Of a stretch of 64,000 nucleotides of DNA, positions 15,784-24,802 are shown piece after piece (the stretch's first letter is position 1; the number at the start of each line of letters is the position of its first letter). The notes under the pieces are model-generated. The model saw nothing but the letters and a program-made list of their open reading frames with translations. It had not been told where the DNA came from and did not search any database. The position numbers and the translations under genes are program-made. Source of the DNA: CAVROP01 sp050008495 (GTDB taxonomy: Bacteria; Acidobacteriota; Terriglobia; UBA7540); assembly GCA_050008495.1 (NCBI GenBank), contig JBEKMN010000043.1, positions 1 through 64,000 on the forward strand. Direction: 5' to 3'.

Positions 15784-18700
15784 ATGCGAGATCGACCATG
15801 GCCTTCCAGGCCCTTCAAACTAAGGAATGTGGGTATCGTGGGTTGGTGCCTCCTCGCGGCCGCCCTAGTACAACCATCCAGGCAATTCGGCGCCCCCCTT
15901 GACGGCAGTGCCGATCGCACGACGCAAACGGCGCCCAAGATTGCGAGCCAGAGGCCGTCCAAGGCCCAGCAGGCGCGCGCGGTCGCGGCGTACGGCAAGC
16001 TTCCCCTCAGCTTTGAAGCCAATCAGGGGCAGACCAACAGCCGGGTGCGATTCCTTTCCCGCGGCAGCGGCTACCTGCTCTATTTGACGCCGGACGCGGC
16101 CGTGCTCGCTCTCGAATCCGAGCGGCCCCAGCTTTCGGGGCGGACCTCCAAGCTTCCGCAGCCGGGTCGTGAAATTGCCAAGCCCAAGCCGCCCGCCGTG
16201 CTCCGTATGCAGCTCGTAGGCGGCAACGCCCAGGCCGGCATGGTGGGCACAGACCTGTTGCCGGGTAAGAGCAACTACTTTCTCAGCAACGACCCTTCCC
16301 AGTGGCACACCAACGTACCGAACTATCGCAGAGTGGCCGAGCACGCCGTTTATCCTGGAATCGACCTTGTTTATTACGGTACCCAGAGCCAGCTCGAATA
16401 CGACTTTGTGGTTGCGCCCGGCGCTGACCCCCATGCGATCCGCTTGGCCGTTCAAGGCGCAAAGGAGCTGCGGATCGACGCGCAAGGCAACTTGATCGCG
16501 ACCGTCGGGAAAGGTGAGGTGTCTTTCCAGAGACCGGTTGCTTACCAGGAAGATTCTGATGGGACCCGGCAGCCCGTCGCTGCGCGGTACGCGATCAAGG
16601 GCGGCCGCAATGTGGAGTTTAAAGTCGGCAAGCACGATCCCAGCCGGTCGCTGGTTATCGACCCGACCCTGGCGTATTCAACGTACGTCGGGGGGAGCCT
16701 TATTGACGGCGCTAACGGCATCGCCGTGGCGCCAGACGACTCGGCATTTATCACGGGAGAGACTTTCTCTGGCAACTTTCCAGTCGTCGACGCTCGTTTC
16801 CCTACGAATGGGGCGGCGAGTGAGGTTGCGTTCGTATCCAAGGTCAGCCCGGACGGTTCGGCACTTCTCTATTCGACCTATCTAGGATGCAACGTTACCA
16901 TCGGTTACGGTATCGCCGTGGATTCCTTGGGCGAGGCCTACGTGACCGGCACGACGGACTGTCCGAACTTCCCAGTGACGGAGGGTGTGCCCGACGGGCT
17001 GTGCGGCGCCGACAAGGCATGTGGCGCGACGTGGAATCCGCAGGGATTCATTGTCTATAACGGTTGGGTTACCAAGTTGAATGTCGAGGGAGCCGCGCTC
17101 GTCTACTCGCTTTATTTGGGGTACTATGCACAGTGCGCGGGCCGAGCGATTGCGGTGGACGAGGCTCAGAATGCCTATGTGACCGGCGACATTGGCCCGA
17201 ACATAATGGAAACGGTTCCGCTTGTCGCGCCCGAAACGCCCCCGCCGTTATGGTGCAATTATAACGGCTTCCAGCCCTTCATCGGAGGCAGCGGCGGGAA
17301 TCCCTATGGCGGCTTCACCACGGACGCTTTTCTCGTAAAGATCGACTCGACCGCCTCGGACTTCCTTTATTGCAGCTACATCGGTGGAACAGAGGAAGAT
17401 GTAGGATATGGCGTTGCGGTTGACACCGCGGCCGATGCCTACGTTACAGGTGTTGCCTACTCTCCAGATTTTCCAACCGGCGGCGGCGCTCTTCAGACCA
17501 CCTATGGAGGAGCAGGGGATGCTTTCCTGACCAAGGTCAACACGAATGCTAGCGGCGCCTCCTCGCTGGTTTTCTCCACCTATTTGGGCGGCAGCGGGCT
17601 TGACCAAGGCAACGGCGTGGCTGTTGATGCCAGCGGCAACGCTTACGTCGCCGGGATCACCACCTCCAGGGCCAGCACCTTGCTGTTCACTCAGCCTCCC
17701 GGGGCTTTTCAGGCGGACTGCACCTTGGATACGCTCAAGGTGTGCGAGGGCGATGCGTTCGTTGCGAAATTCGCCCTTAGCGGCACGCCGGCTCTGAGTT
17801 ATTTCACTTACCTGGGAGGCAGCCTGGCGGATTCTGCCAATGGCATTGCCCTGGACTCGAGCGACAATGCCTACGTCACAGGGTCCACGACTTCCACCGA
17901 CTTTCCGATCGCCGGCAACGTGTTCCAAACGACCTACGGAGGCGGCAACGCCGATGCTTTTATTACGGAGCTGAATCCTACGGGTTCCGATCTGGTCTAC
18001 TCGACTTATCTGGGCGGAAGTGGGACGGACACCGGGAACGGCATCGGAGTCAACCCGTCTGATACCGCTTCTTGCTCGACGGTGCCCACGGGGTCGGCTT
18101 GCAGCGCCTATGTGGCCGGCCAAACCTGTTCGTTCGACTTCCCGCTTGCCAATCCGCTCCAGCCGAACTACGGCGGCAACTGCGACGCCTTCGTCAGTAA
18201 AGCCAGTTTCCTGGTAGGTATCGCTCTCAATCCTGCAGGCCTCTTATTCCCCACCGAAAGCTTGGGGACGACGAGCCAAGCGCAGACGGTCACGCTTACC
18301 AACGGCGATAGCACACTGACGATCAACAGCATTACTCTCACCGGTGCTGCCGCAGGCGACTTCGCCGAAACCAACAATTGCCCGGCAACCATGCCGCCGG
18401 GAGCCCAGTGCACGATCAGTGTGACCTTTACTCCCGCGGCGCTGGGCATTCGAAAAGCCTCGATCGAAATCAGCGATAGCGCGCCGGGCAGCCCGCAATA
18501 CATCAGCCTGACGGGCAGCACTTCGACGGTCGGTATCACGCCGGCCTCAGTGGCGTTTGGAAGTCAGGCGGTTGGCGTCGCGAGCGCCGCTCAAGCCGTT
18601 ACCATTACGAACGTAGGCAACGCCGTGTTGACGATTTCGGCGGTGGCCACCAGCGGCCCCTTCACCCAGACGAATGACTGCACCGCCGCGCCGCTCCAGC

Positions 18701-19689
18701 CGACGGCCAATTGCGTGGTCAACGTGGCGTTCGCGCCCATCGCGCCCGGTCCCGATATCGGCGCTCTGACCATCACCGACAGCGCTCCGGGCAGCCCGCA
18801 GGTGGTGTTGCTGACCGGCACCGGAGTCGCCGCGCCTGTGGCCAGCCTCTCGACTACTACACTCACGTTTGCAAGTACCACGGTCGCAGCCACCAGCCCC
18901 GCGCAGACAATCACGATAACGAATACAGGCGGCGCTGGACTTACCATTTCCAATGTCGCCGTCACCGGGAATTTTGCTCAGACGAACAATTGCCCAACCA
19001 GTCTCGCTGGAGGGGCAAAGTGCAGCGTCAGTGTGACGTTCACTCCCACCGCGCCCGGTAATCTTTATGGTACGGTAGCTATCACCGACAACGCTGCTAA
19101 CAGCCCGCAGACCATTACGCTCTCCGGCGTGGGCGTCGGCGGCACCCCCGACTTCCGGGTTTCTGTCTCCCCGCCGGCGGCTTCCGTCACCGCCGGAGGT
19201 ACAGCTAATTACACGATTACGGTGACGCCGCTGTCTGGGTTCAATTCCCAGGTCACCCTCGGTTGCAGTGGAGTTCCGCGAGATGCTACTTGCTTGGCTT
19301 CGGCTACCAGTTTGACCCCCGATGGAACGAATCCGATCTCGGCTCAGATTTCGATACGAACCACGGCTCGTACCCTGGCGCCGCCACGGTCGGGGCCGAA
19401 TCTGAACCTGCCTCGTCTGATGACGCAATTCAGGCCCATATGGTTCGTGTGGTTACTAGCACTTTTGACTCTGCTGGCAAGTCAGGCGATGGCGCGCCGG
19501 CGCGGGTTGCTGTTGCGCTTGGCATTGGTTATGGGCCTGGTGCTCCTCTGGGCCGCCTGCGGCAATGGTGGATCTCAGACTAACGTCGGCGACGGAACTC
19601 CGGCGGGCAGTTACCAGCTCACGCTCTCCGGAACGGCCGGATCTCCGGCAATCTCGCATTCGACGACCGTAACCTTGTCGGTACAGTGA
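15784..19689 (+). CDS. Giant secreted SBBP-repeat / choice-of-anchor-D protein
   Basis: 1301 aa. An N-terminal hydrophobic segment (VGIVGWCLLAAALVQPS) suggests export. Residues about 60-310 form the N-terminal region common in SBBP proteins (LSFEANQGQTNSRVRFLSRGS). About 310-810 hold a series of SBBP beta-propeller repeats (LVYSTYLGGSGTDTGNGIGV and similar, each with AYVTG and DFP). About 815-1115 hold three choice-of-anchor-D/ASH Ig-like repeats (AVGVASAAQAVTITNVGNAV type), and an Ig-like tail follows. Two hydrophobic stretches (WFVWLLALLTLLASQAM and LALVMGLVLLWAACG) interrupt the C-terminal Ig-like domain, a layout typical of acidobacterial paralogues. The ATG at 15784 has GGAGA before it; an upstream in-frame TTG at 15742 does not. 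Such proteins are presumed cell-surface or extracellular; their function is unknown. Confidence 0.85.
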   Translation: MRDRPWPSRPFKLRNVGIVGWCLLAAALVQPSRQFGAPLDGSADRTTQTAPKIASQRPSKAQQARAVAAYGKLPLSFEANQGQTNSRVRFLSRGSGYLLYLTPDAAVLALESERPQLSGRTSKLPQPGREIAKPKPPAVLRMQLVGGNAQAGMVGTDLLPGKSNYFLSNDPSQWHTNVPNYRRVAEHAVYPGIDLVYYGTQSQLEYDFVVAPGADPHAIRLAVQGAKELRIDAQGNLIATVGKGEVSFQRPVAYQEDSDGTRQPVAARYAIKGGRNVEFKVGKHDPSRSLVIDPTLAYSTYVGGSLIDGANGIAVAPDDSAFITGETFSGNFPVVDARFPTNGAASEVAFVSKVSPDGSALLYSTYLGCNVTIGYGIAVDSLGEAYVTGTTDCPNFPVTEGVPDGLCGADKACGATWNPQGFIVYNGWVTKLNVEGAALVYSLYLGYYAQCAGRAIAVDEAQNAYVTGDIGPNIMETVPLVAPETPPPLWCNYNGFQPFIGGSGGNPYGGFTTDAFLVKIDSTASDFLYCSYIGGTEEDVGYGVAVDTAADAYVTGVAYSPDFPTGGGALQTTYGGAGDAFLTKVNTNASGASSLVFSTYLGGSGLDQGNGVAVDASGNAYVAGITTSRASTLLFTQPPGAFQADCTLDTLKVCEGDAFVAKFALSGTPALSYFTYLGGSLADSANGIALDSSDNAYVTGSTTSTDFPIAGNVFQTTYGGGNADAFITELNPTGSDLVYSTYLGGSGTDTGNGIGVNPSDTASCSTVPTGSACSAYVAGQTCSFDFPLANPLQPNYGGNCDAFVSKASFLVGIALNPAGLLFPTESLGTTSQAQTVTLTNGDSTLTINSITLTGAAAGDFAETNNCPATMPPGAQCTISVTFTPAALGIRKASIEISDSAPGSPQYISLTGSTSTVGITPASVAFGSQAVGVASAAQAVTITNVGNAVLTISAVATSGPFTQTNDCTAAPLQPTANCVVNVAFAPIAPGPDIGALTITDSAPGSPQVVLLTGTGVAAPVASLSTTTLTFASTTVAATSPAQTITITNTGGAGLTISNVAVTGNFAQTNNCPTSLAGGAKCSVSVTFTPTAPGNLYGTVAITDNAANSPQTITLSGVGVGGTPDFRVSVSPPAASVTAGGTANYTITVTPLSGFNSQVTLGCSGVPRDATCLASATSLTPDGTNPISAQISIRTTARTLAPPRSGPNLNLPRLMTQFRPIWFVWLLALLTLLASQAMARRRGLLLRLALVMGLVLLWAACGNGGSQTNVGDGTPAGSYQLTLSGTAGSPAISHSTTVTLSVQ

Positions 19690-19713
19690 CGGCTGGCGGG
19701 CCGGCGCTCGCCG

Positions 19714-19743
19714 GGTGGCACAGGCGCTCCAGCCTGTGCCACC
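19714..19743. repeat. Perfect 12-bp inverted repeat (dispersed hairpin)
   Basis: GGTGGCACAGGC (19714-19725), a 6-nt loop, then GCCTGTGCCACC (19732-19743). It lies between the SBBP gene and the outer-membrane-barrel gene with no T-run. It probably belongs to the same class of dispersed intergenic hairpins as 15672 and 37833. Confidence 0.6.
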
Positions 19744-19790
19744 ATCGTCTAGACCGCCCGGTGGACCGGCACATACACATGGAGGAAGTG

Positions 19791-20336
19791 ATGATGCAGA
19801 AGGCTGGATTATTGTTCGCCCTGGTTCTTTTCTTCTCTGTCGCTGCAGCCGCGCAGGAAACGCCCAAGGTCGAGCTCTTTGTCGGCTATTCGCACCTTTT
19901 CTCTAACCTGAACAATAGCCTTAACAATCCGAGCTACAACTTGAACGGAGTGCATGTCTCTGCCGCCGAGAACGTAAACAGTTGGTTTGGCGGCGTTCTC
20001 GACTTCAGCTCCGTCTCCGGCTCGAATGCCGGCCTTAACGTCAACGCGCAGACTATCATGTACGGACCTCGTATCGCCTACCGAAAGAGTAGTTTCGTCA
20101 CACCGTCCGTTCACGCTTTGTTCGGGGGCATCCGGGGAAGCCGAGGCTTTGACGGGATCTCGGAAGCAAACTGGCGTTTCGCCATGGGACTTGGCGGGGA
20201 GATCGATCTCAGAATAAACGACAAGGTGGCGTTTCGGCTTGTCCAGGTCGATTACATACCAACTCACTTCGTGGATGTGCGGCAGGATAATGTCCGGGTT
20301 TCGGTAGGGTTCGTATTCCGGTTTCCTCGTTGGTAG
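19791..20336 (+). CDS. Outer-membrane beta-barrel protein (OmpA-like, 8-strand size)
   Basis: 181 aa with a signal peptide (AGLLFALVLFFSVAAAAQ). Alternating amphipathic strands start KVELFVGYSHLFSN and end with a typical barrel C-terminus (NVRVSVGFVFRFPRW, terminal aromatic). The size fits an eight-stranded porin-like barrel such as those used as adhesins or structural proteins. GGAGG at 19781-19785 supports the tandem ATG at 19791/19794 rather than the upstream ATG at 19779. It is followed after 64 bp by the TonB gene. Confidence 0.75.
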   Translation: MMQKAGLLFALVLFFSVAAAAQETPKVELFVGYSHLFSNLNNSLNNPSYNLNGVHVSAAENVNSWFGGVLDFSSVSGSNAGLNVNAQTIMYGPRIAYRKSSFVTPSVHALFGGIRGSRGFDGISEANWRFAMGLGGEIDLRINDKVAFRLVQVDYIPTHFVDVRQDNVRVSVGFVFRFPRW

Positions 20337-20400
20337 GAGCTCGTTTTGAGAAGCCGACGGGCGGAATTCCGCCATTATCATAAGAGAGATTTGGAGGCCT

Positions 20401-22068
20401 GTGGAGCAGGAGGGACCGCAAATCCTGGCCCGCAAGAGCCCAACTCACCGCTCGTTCAGCGAAGGGCTGGCGGCGATTTGGGAGACGGATACCCCATTCC
20501 AGGCGCTTGGCCTCCACGGCTCGCAGCCCTGGCCGAAGTACCACCGCTCCGTCCCCGGCATTTTATTGTCTTCTCTCCTGCATTTCTCCGTCATCTTCTT
20601 ACTGGTTCGCCTTCCCATTGCCAAGCTGTTGGTTAAACCTGATGCTCCAGAGGTGCACCACACGGAGCACTTGGTGTACATGCTCCAGCCCCTGAGTTTC
20701 AAGGACCGCCTGCCTACCTTGAAACCGCCCGGATCAGGCGGAAAACCGGGGCGGGGAAGCCGCCCGGAGCGCCCCCCGGCGCGTGGCGGCCAGGCTTTCC
20801 ACCCCACTCTCACCATCATTTCGAATCCGCCGCATCCCGATAACGACCGCCAGACGATCATTCAGGCTTCTTCGCCACCTGCGCTGAAGATCCCGAAAGA
20901 GATTCGCCTGCCCAACATTTTGATCGGCAACTTGCCTCCGCCCCCACCCCGTCCCGCTCCCCCCCCGCCCAAGCCGATTGAGACGCATGTTGTCGTGCCG
21001 CCTCGCTCCACTGTGGCGCCGCCTTCTGCTCCCGTGCTGGCTCTCGTGCCTCCACGCAACCCCTTGCCGAACCCTTCGATGCCTGTGCCTCTGCCTGCGG
21101 CTCCTGCGGCGCCCGCACCGCCGGAACCCGCTCCCCAACCCACTCCGCAACCTGCTGCGGCTACCCAGGCTACTGAAAAGGCTGACGCAAGAACCCTCGC
21201 AGAGCTGGATACGCGGAAAACTTCTGCCGCAAATGCGGGACTACTCAGTCTCAGCGTTGAGCCCTCGCCACCGACGGACTCTGTGACTCTTCCCCCGGGC
21301 AATCGCCAGGGAGCGTTTTCCATCTCGCCGCAGGGAGGCAAACCCGGCTCGCCAGGCGGGGTTTCGGGTGGGGATCCGCTTGGAGGCGGCGCGGGCGGGA
21401 ATGGGCCGGCCGGCGATTCAAGCACGGGTGTTGGTTCTGGAGATAAAGGCGGCGGGGGAGCAGGTTCTTCGGGACCCGGTATTGGACCGAATGTCAGTAT
21501 CACGGGATCATCCTCCGAAAACGCGGACGCGCTTTTGCCCTCCTTCTTCAGCGCCGCTGCGGTCTACCCCGTGGCTCATCCCGGCATTCCGCGTCCGATG
21601 ATGGTGGTCACCACCGGACCGACAGGCGGAGGCGGCCTCCGTATTTACGGTGTGTTGAAGGGCAAGAAGATCTATACGGTCTATCTTCCCATGCCCGAAA
21701 AGAACTGGATTCTCCAGTACTGCGCGCACGATAGCTCGGGCGCCGGCCAGGAGCCCGAACACCTTCGCGTGGATGTCAAGCTTGAGGTCCCCGTCGCCCC
21801 CCCCTCATCAATAGAACAGTTTGACTTCCGCCGCCCTCCCGTCCCGCAATCTGAGCCGAAAAAGAATGAAACGATCATCCTGCAAGGTATAATCCAGGAA
21901 GATGGCTCGATCGCCGAGCTGAAGCTCTACAAAGGTGTTGGTGGAGTTGTCGATCAGGCCGCACTGGCGGCCTTCGGTCGTTGGAAGTTCAGGCCTGCCC
22001 GGCGCGACAGCAAGCCGATTGCGATTGAAATCCTGGTGGGAATCCCGATCGTCTTGCCGGCGAAATAA
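20401..22068 (+). CDS. Energy transducer TonB-family protein with long Pro-rich and Gly-rich linkers
   Basis: 555 aa. A cytoplasmic N-terminus of about 50 residues is followed by one membrane helix (VPGILLSSLLHFSVIFLLVRLP), a Pro-rich region (LPPPPPRPAPPPPKPIETHV and further Pro/Ala runs), a Gly-rich region (about 290-360) and a C-terminal TonB domain (ETIILQGIIQEDGSIAELKL ... ALAAFGRWKFRPARRD). The start is GTG at 20401 with GGAGG 3-4 nt before it. TonB proteins transmit proton-motive force to outer-membrane receptors; the Oar-like receptor at 52920 is the only such receptor in the window. The C-terminal domain has an insert of about 130 residues before it, which is longer than usual. Confidence 0.85.
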   Translation: MEQEGPQILARKSPTHRSFSEGLAAIWETDTPFQALGLHGSQPWPKYHRSVPGILLSSLLHFSVIFLLVRLPIAKLLVKPDAPEVHHTEHLVYMLQPLSFKDRLPTLKPPGSGGKPGRGSRPERPPARGGQAFHPTLTIISNPPHPDNDRQTIIQASSPPALKIPKEIRLPNILIGNLPPPPPRPAPPPPKPIETHVVVPPRSTVAPPSAPVLALVPPRNPLPNPSMPVPLPAAPAAPAPPEPAPQPTPQPAAATQATEKADARTLAELDTRKTSAANAGLLSLSVEPSPPTDSVTLPPGNRQGAFSISPQGGKPGSPGGVSGGDPLGGGAGGNGPAGDSSTGVGSGDKGGGGAGSSGPGIGPNVSITGSSSENADALLPSFFSAAAVYPVAHPGIPRPMMVVTTGPTGGGGLRIYGVLKGKKIYTVYLPMPEKNWILQYCAHDSSGAGQEPEHLRVDVKLEVPVAPPSSIEQFDFRRPPVPQSEPKKNETIILQGIIQEDGSIAELKLYKGVGGVVDQAALAAFGRWKFRPARRDSKPIAIEILVGIPIVLPAK

Positions 22069-22079
22069 GGACGACTTCT

Positions 22080-22508
22080 ATGCCAATCCTGCGGCGCCAA
22101 CAGCCATGGGCCAAAGGTGCCCTGGCTCTCGCCGCGCTTCTAATTCTTCCGGCAGCCGGTTGCAAGCGTGCGCCTGCATCTCCATCGCGCCCCATCGCCA
22201 AAGGTGAACAATCCCACTCAGAAGCCGCGGCGGCACACGACGCGGCGCGTGCCCCCGTTCAGGTGCCCGTCCAAGCGCCGCGCTTCGCCGTTCAGGTCGC
22301 GGCATTCGATGACCGGCCAAGCGCTGAGGCCTTGGCCTCCCGGCTCTCCGACCACTTCGGTCTTCAGACGTTGGTCGCTCCGGTGGAATCGAACGGCGTA
22401 ACCCTTTACCGGGTTCGACTGTTGGTTGGAAGCAAGGATGAGGCGGACAAGCTGGCGGAGACGTTCCAGCATACCGAGAACCTCAAAGTCTGGATTGTTC
22501 CCCTGTAA
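22080..22508 (+). CDS. SPOR-domain lipoprotein
   Basis: 142 aa. The signal ends in the lipobox-like LPAAGC at about residues 23-28, so the mature protein is probably a lipoprotein. The C-terminal about 75 residues (PRFAVQVAAFDDRPSAEALA ... LLVGSKDEADKLAETF) form a SPOR domain, which binds denuded peptidoglycan strands. It begins 12 nt after the TonB gene stop and is very probably co-transcribed with it. A role at the cell wall or division site is family knowledge; the link with TonB is inference. Confidence 0.85.
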   Translation: MPILRRQQPWAKGALALAALLILPAAGCKRAPASPSRPIAKGEQSHSEAAAAHDAARAPVQVPVQAPRFAVQVAAFDDRPSAEALASRLSDHFGLQTLVAPVESNGVTLYRVRLLVGSKDEADKLAETFQHTENLKVWIVPL

Positions 22509-22572
22509 GGGCGGCTCTTCGGGTTGACCTCAGTCAGACTACATGTCTTAACCATAATGCACTTCACCGGCG

Positions 22573-22767
22573 TTAAGGGTTGCGGCTCGAAGTCTTCAGC
22601 GGCATCAACTCTCCCGCGGCGCGCCGCAAGCGTCGCATGCAGTTCTCCCACTCTCCTTCGAAACACTGCGGTTTGCGGCAGTCGAATTCGCAAAGCCCAT
22701 CCCCGGCAGGAACTTCTCGCGAGATTTGTCTCAACAGCCAACGCCAGACGGTTCGAAAACGCTTCAT
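22573..22767 (-). CDS. Small Cys-rich protein (CxxxCx4Cx7C), possible metal-binding
   Basis: 64 aa starting MKRFRTVWRW. The core is CEFDCRKPQCFEGEWENCMR, giving a C-x3-C-x4-C-x7-C array, followed by a basic helix (RLRRAAGELM). GAGGTGG lies 4-5 nt before the ATG, a convincing ribosome site. I do not recognise a named family, though the cysteine pattern with GEWxxC looks like that of small uncharacterised acidobacterial proteins. Four cysteines could hold a zinc ion. It stands alone, opposite to its neighbours. Confidence 0.5.
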   Translation of the reverse strand: MKRFRTVWRWLLRQISREVPAGDGLCEFDCRKPQCFEGEWENCMRRLRRAAGELMPLKTSSRNP

Positions 22768-23156
22768 GCAGCCACCTCGACACGATTCAGGTTGTCGATG
22801 ATATCGGAAACACTTTCCTCATGTCTGCGCCAAACCAAGAGACAGCGGGCCGTCCTCCGGTTTATGGATCGGCAATCAATCGCTGAAACATAAGGTCATT
22901 CTGTTGCTTATCCTTACTCTAACAATATCACAGCACCACGGTTCGGAAGTCAAGGAAATTTGCACGCACCGTGCTTCTTGCCCTGATTTACAGACACGCT
23001 TAGCCTTACCAAGCTCCTGCCGGCCGGCTGAACTTTCTCACCACTAAGAGAGGCATGGACCTGGCCTCAGCAGCTAACCCGGACGCTACTGGGGTTATTC
23101 CGAAGACACTTGCTCGCATTTCCTTCCGGGCGTAGCCTAAAGTCCGAGGGATTGCC
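22768..23156. other. Intergenic region, no gene seen
   Basis: About 390 bp between the divergent Cys-rich gene and the response regulator. Several short open frames exist but none has a protein-like translation or ribosome site. It presumably contains the promoters of both genes; none could be assigned. Confidence 0.4.
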
Positions 23157-23555
23157 ATGGACGCGCTTAACAAGCCTGGGGAGAGCAGGCCCCGAGTTCT
23201 CATCGTCGACGACGAGGCAGGAATCTGCTTGCTGCTGAATGAGTTGCTCAACGACGCAGGGTACCAGTGCCAGACTGCGTCGAGCGGTGAGCAAGCGCTC
23301 GAGATCCTGCGGCAACAGGAATTCGCTGCCCTCATCTCCGATCTGCGAATGCCGGGCATGTCCGGTCTGGCGCTGCTGGAAGCTGCGCGAGCCCAGCATC
23401 CTAAGATGATCTTGCTGTTGGCAACCGGCGTTGGTGATGTGCAGACGGGCATCGAAGCGGCGAAGCATTGCGCGCACGCCTACCTGGTTAAACCCTTCCG
23501 CCTCGACGTGGTGGTGGCAACCCTCCGGCGCGCGCTCGAGAATAAGCCCACGTAA
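23157..23555 (+). CDS. Single-domain response regulator (CheY-like receiver)
   Basis: 132 aa consisting of only a receiver domain. The acidic pair is in VLIVDDEAG, the phospho-acceptor Asp is in LISDLRMPGMSG, a Thr/Ser switch is in LLLATG, and the conserved Lys is in YLVKPF. No output domain follows. GAGGGA precedes the ATG. No histidine kinase is nearby, so its partner is unknown; it may act by protein-protein contact or as part of a phosphorelay. Confidence 0.88.
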   Translation: MDALNKPGESRPRVLIVDDEAGICLLLNELLNDAGYQCQTASSGEQALEILRQQEFAALISDLRMPGMSGLALLEAARAQHPKMILLLATGVGDVQTGIEAAKHCAHAYLVKPFRLDVVVATLRRALENKPT

Positions 23556-23600
23556 CGAGGCCCTCCTGCGCTCCGCCCGCTGCTCTCCGCAACCGAGACA

Positions 23601-24530
23601 TCACTTGAGCAAAGCAAAAACGCAGAAGTGATTCAGGCCGTCAGGATACATGGCCTTGAAGGCGGCGCCCCGGGATTCGGCGCGCTGCAAGGCGGGCACG
23701 ACTGCCGCTTTGGCTTGGGGAAGAAGCTGGGAACGATCCATGGCGATTGTCCCGTTCCAGCACTTCATTGCCGTCTCCTGATCCTTGACAGGGAAGAAGA
23801 CGTCTTTGGACGGGTCGAATTTCTCGTGCCCGCCGGGGCGCGGAAACCCGCATTGATAAAGCGCGGGCGGCATCTTGTCGATGATGCTTACGATGGTGCT
23901 GATCACCCGCGGCGGTAGGTCCAGCGTGATTGGAACACCGCCATAGGCCGCGATGTCCACCGCCCGGCAAACAACCTCGCCGCTCTTCTGTATTTCCCCG
24001 TGCATGGACTGGTTGTACCGGTAAAGGCTCAAGACTGTCAAACGGCCTCCGTCCAGCACGGCGATCAGAAACTTCAGCAGTTCCTCGGAATATTGAACCG
24101 CCTTGCCGTTGATCTGTTCGCCTTCGTAAACCGCCAGGAAGTTGCGCTTGTCGGACACATTAATGAAGCTCAGCTTGCCCTGCTGAATGGCTTGATAGAT
24201 CTGGGTCATGGACGTCAATTTGATGGCCGTGTCCATTTCAATGACCGTGACCTCGATCCAGTCCCACACGATTCCGGCACGGCTGACCGCTTCCACTCGC
24301 AGGCGGCCCAGACTGTTCCCGCGCAGCTTGAATTGCTGAATCGTCCAGTCGCGAAAGGAATTGAGAGGGTCCGCGAAGCTGGCGATCGCAGGGTTTGACA
24401 CCCGAATGTCGAGGTACCTTCCCGGCTCTTCCTGCGCGCCCCAGAGCCCCAGCGTCATTGTTTCGCCAAGAGGTAGAAATACATTCTGCCTCGAAATCCT
24501 TACGTCCGGTGGCTTGAAGAATTGCGCCAT
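23601..24530 (-). CDS. Conserved hypothetical protein, Ig-like N-terminus and M15-like C-terminal motifs
   Basis: 309 aa starting MAQFFKPPDV at the ATG 24530, with AGAGG 8 nt upstream; the open frame continues to 24665 but the extra residues are not protein-like. Residues about 5-100 look like a beta-sandwich (ISRQNVFLPLGETMTLGLWG ... RVEAVSRAG). The rest contains LTVLSLYRYNQSMHGEIQ and VVCRAVDIAAYGG. The R-x-H-G and A-V-D-I signatures resemble the metal-binding His and Asp of M15/D-Ala-D-Ala peptidases, and DGLNHFCVF near the end could supply the last ligand. This similarity is weak and by eye. No signal peptide is seen. Function unassigned. Confidence 0.6.
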   Translation of the reverse strand: MAQFFKPPDVRISRQNVFLPLGETMTLGLWGAQEEPGRYLDIRVSNPAIASFADPLNSFRDWTIQQFKLRGNSLGRLRVEAVSRAGIVWDWIEVTVIEMDTAIKLTSMTQIYQAIQQGKLSFINVSDKRNFLAVYEGEQINGKAVQYSEELLKFLIAVLDGGRLTVLSLYRYNQSMHGEIQKSGEVVCRAVDIAAYGGVPITLDLPPRVISTIVSIIDKMPPALYQCGFPRPGGHEKFDPSKDVFFPVKDQETAMKCWNGTIAMDRSQLLPQAKAAVVPALQRAESRGAAFKAMYPDGLNHFCVFALLK

Positions 24531-24802
24531 CGCATCAGCCTCTGCTCTTGGTAGGCTCGCCCCATGCGACGCCCTACGATGTCGAATGTCACCCCGCCAT
24601 GATGTGGATGATCCTGCCTGTAAGTGAAAATACTCAGGCCCTCTGCCGTTGTCAAGCCCCTTCAATGACTTTTCCCAAGACGGAGGCTAGGTTAGTAGCC
24701 TTTACTCAGCCTCGCAGAGGGCCTGGATTCGGCTCCTGAGGCCGGCAAAGCCCATCCTCCGCACGAGCCCGGCAGTCGTTGGCCCCATCGTCAAGAAGCG
24801 GG

